A stretch of DNA of 64,000 nt from an uncultured Acetatifactor sp. (GTDB lineage: Bacteria > Bacillota > Clostridia > Lachnospirales > Lachnospiraceae). This document shows, piece after piece, positions 59,652 through 64,000 of the stretch. The translations under genes and the position numbers were made by a program. The stretch is from contig CAJUGH010000008.1 in NCBI GenBank assembly GCA_910586215.1, positions 1 to 64,000 on the forward strand. The letters run 5' to 3'. How positions within the stretch are numbered: the stretch's first letter is position 1; every line of letters begins with the position of its first letter. Below the pieces are notes generated by a model, which saw nothing but the letters and a program-made list of their open reading frames with translations, did not search any database and had not been told where the DNA came from.

Positions 59652-62612
59652 TCAGAAAAGACTGCACCGTCCAACTTCCACGAAAATGCTTTCCTCCTTC
59701 CTGTCCATCCCCTTTACAGTGATTTCCCACGCTTCTCCGTCATTTTCTTCCACCGCAACTGATTCAAAATCTTTGCACAGAACTTTCTTTATCCGTCCCG
59801 TTTCTTTTCCCGCCTCCAGAATCGTGATAAACCCGGCGCTTTTCCCACGGGCAGAAAAACTAACTGTCTTTTTCCATGGCTCCTGTAAATGTCCTTCTGT
59901 CTCCTTGCGGTTCTGCTCCGTGAAAGAATCCCCTTTCTGCGGATACCTTCCTATGGTGATACTACCCTTAAGTGGATATGCCCTCCATATGGCCGTCTCC
60001 GGCACAGGATCCAGTATATCCCTGCCCTCCTCCATCTGCCTGGCCCCTGTAAACCGCAGGCATACCGGGCCATCCACCTGTGCCTGGAAACAGTTCATGA
60101 TAAACTGTCCCGCCCCGTAAGGATCCCGGTCAAACCGCTCCCTGTGGCGGAATTCCCTTTCCTCTTCCTGGTCAAGTCTGCCCGAAGGATGGTACAGACA
60201 GTCGTACCGATGTTCCTTTTTCCCCTCCAGGTAGTCCCAGAGGATACAGTAGCCGTGGAACAGGATCAGCAGCCTTCTCTGAAAAACAGGTTCTGAATAT
60301 TCCCCGGTATCTCCCTGTCTTCTTCCCTGAAGCGGCTGTAAGATGTACCGTCCCTCTCTCCTGCATTTTTCCTCCGGAAAAATATAGGGATACGGCGTCT
60401 GTCCCCCATAGGGCGGATCCATCCACACGGTAGTGGTCTGTGCGCATACTGCTCCGAATTCCTCTTCTGGCATCCCGTTCCCCACACCTGGCTCTGGCTG
60501 CACCTTCCCATGGGGGATATAGGCAATGCACTGGCAGGGAGATGGCTTCTGCATCCTTCCGTCCACCACCGTCATATTGTGTGCCATGGATGTCTGCACC
60601 CACATCTTGAATAGAAACGAATCATAGCCGTACCAGGCATACTCATTATTGTGGAACGTCAGATCCCCTGTGAGAAAGGATGCCAGACTCAGTCTGTCAA
60701 AATGTCCATGATAGCCCCCATGTACGCCGAATTTCAGCACAGCCTGGTTTATACCGTCCCGCAGCACACATAGTCCTGCCCCCTCCAGCAGCTCCGTAAC
60801 CTGTCCCAGTTCATACGCCTTCTCCTCCTCCGGCACAAAGATAAGCTCCGGTGTCCCTGACATACCGGCAATTTTACGGTACAGGGGTTTACGGTACAGG
60901 TAGTATGCCTTCTTATACAATTCCTTGAAATCCTGTTCGTTGCTGTCATTGATGGAAAACAGGATTCCCTGCCTGGTCAGAAGCCTGGCCAGGCAGTCGA
61001 AATAATCTTCCAGGCATCTGGTAGTCCTGGTAAATGTTTCAAACCGCTGGAAGCTCATTCCCAGAAAGGGCTTCCCATCCTCTGCCCAGGTTTCCCTCAT
61101 GGCCCAGGGGGCATGGAGAATGTTCCTGTCGAAGGAGGCCTGTACCTTCCTGTGCTTCAGAGAGATCCCGAAATGCTCCGCTGCATTCACAATATCGAAG
61201 CATAACTCCCCCACCAGCCTGGAATAGCTGGATGCCTCCTCAAAATACATGCCGTCATCCAGAAAAACCGATGCCAGTAAATCCAGATAAGCATTATAGC
61301 CGTACAGGAATCTGTGGATCCACTGGTGATCCTGTATGGCCATGGCACCAAGAAGCCCGGCACCGCACTCCGCTATCTGGAAGTTATTCCCATCCCCGTC
61401 CGTAAGCCTCCAGCCTGCAAACTGCATATAGCAAAGCAGGCATTTTTCCATTTTCCTGTGGTCGTCCTCTGCAAAACAGTCATACAGTAGGTCATAACAC
61501 ATGGAAAGCCTGTTGAAGAATTCTGCCTCCTGGACCCAGCCGCCGCTCTGGGCGCGGTGAACCTTAAAATCCCCCCTTGCATACTCTTCCCTGCTCTCAA
61601 CGAATGTAAAGTAGGAGGTCTTTGTGTGCAGGTATCCCCTGTCCTCGTCCAGGAAACCAGCAAAAAACTGCATTGCCTTCTGTAGGTATTCCTCTTTCCC
61701 GGTTATCTTCCATGCCACGGTAGTCCGAAACAGATCGTTCTGGGCATAGGAAGGATAGACGAATCCTTCCGATTCCGCTGCTTCCGGTACCTTCCAGGAA
61801 GATGCCCCCTGCTCATATTCCTGCCGGAATGCCTGGCGCAGGCTTTCGCTGCCCAGGATCTCCTCCCTTCTCTTCTCCCATTCCCCTTCCTCCAGCACCA
61901 GGTAGGGATGCTTCTTCCTGTTGGAAGCATATAACACGGCCTTCTTCGCCTGGAGGGCATCCCCGTCAGGAATGAACCGGAGTACTACCTTCTCCACCCC
62001 GCCTGCCGGAATATCTTCTGTCAAGGTAATCCTTATCACACACTCTTTTTTCTCTCCGCCTTCCAGGATGCAGTAAGCCGGACAGGAAACGGGCAGACAC
62101 TCCCTGCCATATTTCTCCTGGCAGATATTGACTGCCCAGGTTCTGGAGGACTTATTATGAAGCATGACCGAATAGGCCAGTTCCTCTCCTGCATTGCCCA
62201 CAAGGGAATTCCTGTCCACCTGGAGGTCAAAGGTTCCGAACCGGTCCACACGGACGCTTCTTAAGATCACCGGGCCTCCGGACAGGAGCCGGAACGACAC
62301 AGCATCCAGGTATTTCAGGAAGGCCCCCACCATCTGCCGGAATGCAAACTGTCCGAAAGGCATCTCCACCTTATGTATCCCCTTCCCGCAGATCACCACA
62401 CTGCCTTGAATACCGGGAAAAAACTCCGGTCTGGCAATTTCCAGGGGATACAAAGTTACCTGCAACTCTGCCACTCCCTCCTCTGGAAGCTCTGCCTCCA
62501 AGCTGATCCCGTCCTGCCCGGATACATCCGTAACCTGCCTTAGGGTCAGGCGCTGCTCCGGTTCTCCCTCACGCAGTACCACTGGCATCCCGTCCCAAAA
62601 CATATTTTCCAT
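59652..62612 (-). CDS. Heparinase II/III-family polysaccharide lyase
   Basis: 986 residues with no signal peptide. A beta-sandwich N-terminal part (about 1-240), an alpha/alpha toroid (about 245-600; EEASSYSRLVGELCFDIV) and a C-terminal beta-domain. The catalytic region KFGVHGGYHGHFDRLSLASF (about 648-667) has the Tyr-His-Gly-His pattern of heparinase II/III, PL12/PL15/PL21 type. Cleaves uronic acid polysaccharides by beta-elimination, with the substrate uncertain; cytosolic location suits oligosaccharides taken up by the binding protein next to it. ATG 62612 follows leader B. Confidence 0.85.
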   Translation of the reverse strand: MENMFWDGMPVVLREGEPEQRLTLRQVTDVSGQDGISLEAELPEEGVAELQVTLYPLEIARPEFFPGIQGSVVICGKGIHKVEMPFGQFAFRQMVGAFLKYLDAVSFRLLSGGPVILRSVRVDRFGTFDLQVDRNSLVGNAGEELAYSVMLHNKSSRTWAVNICQEKYGRECLPVSCPAYCILEGGEKKECVIRITLTEDIPAGGVEKVVLRFIPDGDALQAKKAVLYASNRKKHPYLVLEEGEWEKRREEILGSESLRQAFRQEYEQGASSWKVPEAAESEGFVYPSYAQNDLFRTTVAWKITGKEEYLQKAMQFFAGFLDEDRGYLHTKTSYFTFVESREEYARGDFKVHRAQSGGWVQEAEFFNRLSMCYDLLYDCFAEDDHRKMEKCLLCYMQFAGWRLTDGDGNNFQIAECGAGLLGAMAIQDHQWIHRFLYGYNAYLDLLASVFLDDGMYFEEASSYSRLVGELCFDIVNAAEHFGISLKHRKVQASFDRNILHAPWAMRETWAEDGKPFLGMSFQRFETFTRTTRCLEDYFDCLARLLTRQGILFSINDSNEQDFKELYKKAYYLYRKPLYRKIAGMSGTPELIFVPEEEKAYELGQVTELLEGAGLCVLRDGINQAVLKFGVHGGYHGHFDRLSLASFLTGDLTFHNNEYAWYGYDSFLFKMWVQTSMAHNMTVVDGRMQKPSPCQCIAYIPHGKVQPEPGVGNGMPEEEFGAVCAQTTTVWMDPPYGGQTPYPYIFPEEKCRREGRYILQPLQGRRQGDTGEYSEPVFQRRLLILFHGYCILWDYLEGKKEHRYDCLYHPSGRLDQEEEREFRHRERFDRDPYGAGQFIMNCFQAQVDGPVCLRFTGARQMEEGRDILDPVPETAIWRAYPLKGSITIGRYPQKGDSFTEQNRKETEGHLQEPWKKTVSFSARGKSAGFITILEAGKETGRIKKVLCKDFESVAVEENDGEAWEITVKGMDRKEESIFVEVGRCSLF

Positions 62613-62705
62613 TTATATACCCCCGTATGCGCTTCAGCGCATATACCAGTCTAAATCTGAAAGTTTACTTTCAAACTTATCCCGTACCCGCTTCAGCGGG
62701 CATAC
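62613..62705 (-). promoter_or_regulatory. Three-hairpin leader before the lyase gene (leader B)
   Basis: Minus strand: GCCCGC-TGAA-GCGGGT (62687-62700), GGGATAAGT, GAAAG-TAAA-CTTTC (62656-62675), TATGCGC-TGAA-GCGCATA (62626-62643), GGGGGTATATAA, ATG. The middle and last parts match leader A. Confidence 0.65.
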
Positions 62706-62748
62706 CAATCTATATCCGAAACTACACTGTGGCGCCGGACATTGGTTT

Positions 62749-62788
62749 AAAAGGCAGCAGGAATCTGTTACCATCCATGCTGCCTTTT
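62749..62788 (-). terminator. Terminator before the leader of the lyase gene
   Basis: AAAAGGCAGCA (62749-62759) pairs with TGCTGCCTTTT (62778-62788). It follows the binding protein gene on the minus strand. Confidence 0.75.
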
Positions 62789-62831
62789 ATGTCCCGGCTA
62801 CTTCTATGGCCGCTGTTTTCCGCAAAGGTAG

Positions 62832-64000
62832 TTATTTCTGTAAAGCGGCGTTATATGCTTCAACCTCACCCTCCAGCTGACTCTTGTAAGTCTCAATGAT
62901 GGTCTGCGCAGGTGTGCCCTCCTGGGCCTCCCCTTCGCCTGCGCCCACACTGACACCCTCATATTCCCTTCTCTGAGGGATGATCTTCGTCATGATCGTG
63001 TTCAATCTTTCTATCTGCTCAGCATCACACAGTTTCTCCAGTTCCTGGGTACCGGCATCCTTGGCGTACTGGCAGATCATGGAAGCCAGTACGGCGGCAC
63101 CTTCCGGATTGGTTGCACTGGCGGAAAGTGCAAAACCATTGTCCCACACAGGCGTGGTAGCCTGCCTTCCGTCATAGGTGGGAAGGGGCACAAAGTCAAA
63201 CTTGTCCGATCCCTCATAGCCTTCCCCTCCGGGAAGCCATGCAGCAATGTTTGCCTCAGACATCATGGCGCATACTCTTCTCTCCACCCACTGGCCATCC
63301 GTGTCGCAGCCCTCACGTGCACCAGGGATGGCAGCATAGGCCGTCAGGAATTCATAATACTGGATCATCTCCGGTGTATCAATGCTGGCCGCCAGTTCTC
63401 CGTTACCCACCTCGTATACCTGCATGGCATCATTGGCATATCCGATGTTCTGTCGCTTTACCCTGCTTGGTTCCAGCCCCCACTGGTCCACCTGCCCGTC
63501 ACCGTCTGTATCCCTGGTGAAATAGGTTATATACTCCAGCAGCTTGTCATAGGTCCACTCACCCTTATTGTACAGTTCTGTAGGTGTCTCCAGGCTCTCC
63601 TCCTCAAACATAGTCACATTGTAGAAGAGAAGATAGGGCTGTGTGATGGATGCATTGGTATACACGTAATGTTCCCCTTTATACAGGAATGCGTCCACGG
63701 AAGCCGCATCACACACATTATAATCCAGGTACGCATCAATGGGCAGATACAGTTCGCTCACGGCATCCCCTGGAAACCGTTTGTTGCCCTCTGTGAAGAC
63801 CAGGTCGATGGAGTCACCTGTCTCCAGGCTTTCTGCTATTGCATTGGCGCCCTTATTCCAGCCAACCGCCTGGATGGTGACAGTTCCACCATATTTCTCC
63901 TCAAATGCCTCTATGGCCTGCCCGATGGGGTATGCGTAGTTCTTGGTATTGTAACTGCCATCCTCATTGTAGGCATCCCAGTACAGCGCAATGGTGACAT
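62832..64000 (-). CDS. ABC transporter sugar-binding protein (partial)
   Basis: The frame is open from the stop at 62832 to the window edge at 64000; the 5' end lies outside. The part seen (389 codons) starts inside YWDAYNEDGSYN and shows QAIEAFEEKYGGTVTIQAVG, then LYLPIDAYLDYNVCDAAS, the family 1 extracellular solute-binding fold (FTRDTDGDGQVDQWGL, KFDFVPLPTYDG). It captures an oligosaccharide outside the cell. Lies just upstream of the lyase gene on the same strand, so it probably supplies its substrate. The permease genes should lie beyond the edge. Confidence 0.85.
   Translation of the reverse strand, partial: VTIALYWDAYNEDGSYNTKNYAYPIGQAIEAFEEKYGGTVTIQAVGWNKGANAIAESLETGDSIDLVFTEGNKRFPGDAVSELYLPIDAYLDYNVCDAASVDAFLYKGEHYVYTNASITQPYLLFYNVTMFEEESLETPTELYNKGEWTYDKLLEYITYFTRDTDGDGQVDQWGLEPSRVKRQNIGYANDAMQVYEVGNGELAASIDTPEMIQYYEFLTAYAAIPGAREGCDTDGQWVERRVCAMMSEANIAAWLPGGEGYEGSDKFDFVPLPTYDGRQATTPVWDNGFALSASATNPEGAAVLASMICQYAKDAGTQELEKLCDAEQIERLNTIMTKIIPQRREYEGVSVGAGEGEAQEGTPAQTIIETYKSQLEGEVEAYNAALQK

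Overview
The window looks like a chromosomal segment of a Gram-positive gut anaerobe of the Lachnospiraceae (Clostridia). The supports are a complete thl-crt-hbd-bcd-etfB-etfA butyryl-CoA operon, AddAB recombination enzymes, strong AGGAGG-type ribosome binding sites, sigma-A promoters, low-GC-Gram-positive regulator families (BlaI/BlaR1, LytTR, YtrA-type GntR, WYL) and a Tn916-type integrase. I cannot name the species. Most of the window is GC-rich; about 1.4-2.8 kb is clearly AT-rich and looks transferred.

Layout. 1-4.85 kb: remnants of mobile DNA (a decayed IS1182-type transposase, a small element gene, an AT-rich SEC-C/DUF4238 cargo segment, a tRNA-3'-end-like site and a Tn916-type integrase), followed by unexplained structured DNA. 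4.85-6.5 kb: a tight minus-strand set of small domain proteins (DUF1905, DUF1801 with zinc ribbon, DUF5655, DUF2200). 7-8.8 kb: a frameshifted surface protein with a GH43-like scrap. 9.1-15.8 kb: two FtsX/MacB-type ABC transporters and a GT39-like membrane glycosyltransferase, behind a promoter overlapping a palindrome. 16-23.3 kb (minus): glycosyltransferase 2, a HAD-CPBP protease fusion, greA, an MraY-like enzyme and a TetM-like GTPase fused to a NYN/Rae1-like nuclease domain. 23.5-28.4 kb (plus): a TPP riboswitch and thiT, a blaI-blaR1 pair, an XRE membrane regulator and a GH105 hydrolase. 28.5-44.3 kb (minus): addA, addB, alkyladenine glycosylase, Gfo/Idh/MocA oxidoreductase, WYL regulator, truncated resolvase, a GntR-ABC module, a GNAT enzyme and an orphan ABC-class ATPase. 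45-51.5 kb (minus): the butyrate operon. 52-59.5 kb: lipoproteins, a heterodimeric ABC exporter and a LytTR two-component system. 59.6-64 kb: a heparinase II/III-type lyase and a sugar-binding lipoprotein running off the window.

The most notable points are: (i) the ribosome-protection-type GTPase joined to a Rae1/YacP-like endoribonuclease domain; (ii) a hairpin placed directly before the Shine-Dalgarno sequence in five genes (starts at 17036, 46072, 50202, 58527 and 62612), two of which also share a second upstream stem-loop; (iii) an intergenic element with a constant core and differing but self-complementary outer arms at two gene 3' ends (38.0 and 58.7 kb); (iv) other dispersed or tandem palindromic repeats; and (v) the HAD-CPBP fusion. 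All functional calls are from reading the sequence; no database search was run.
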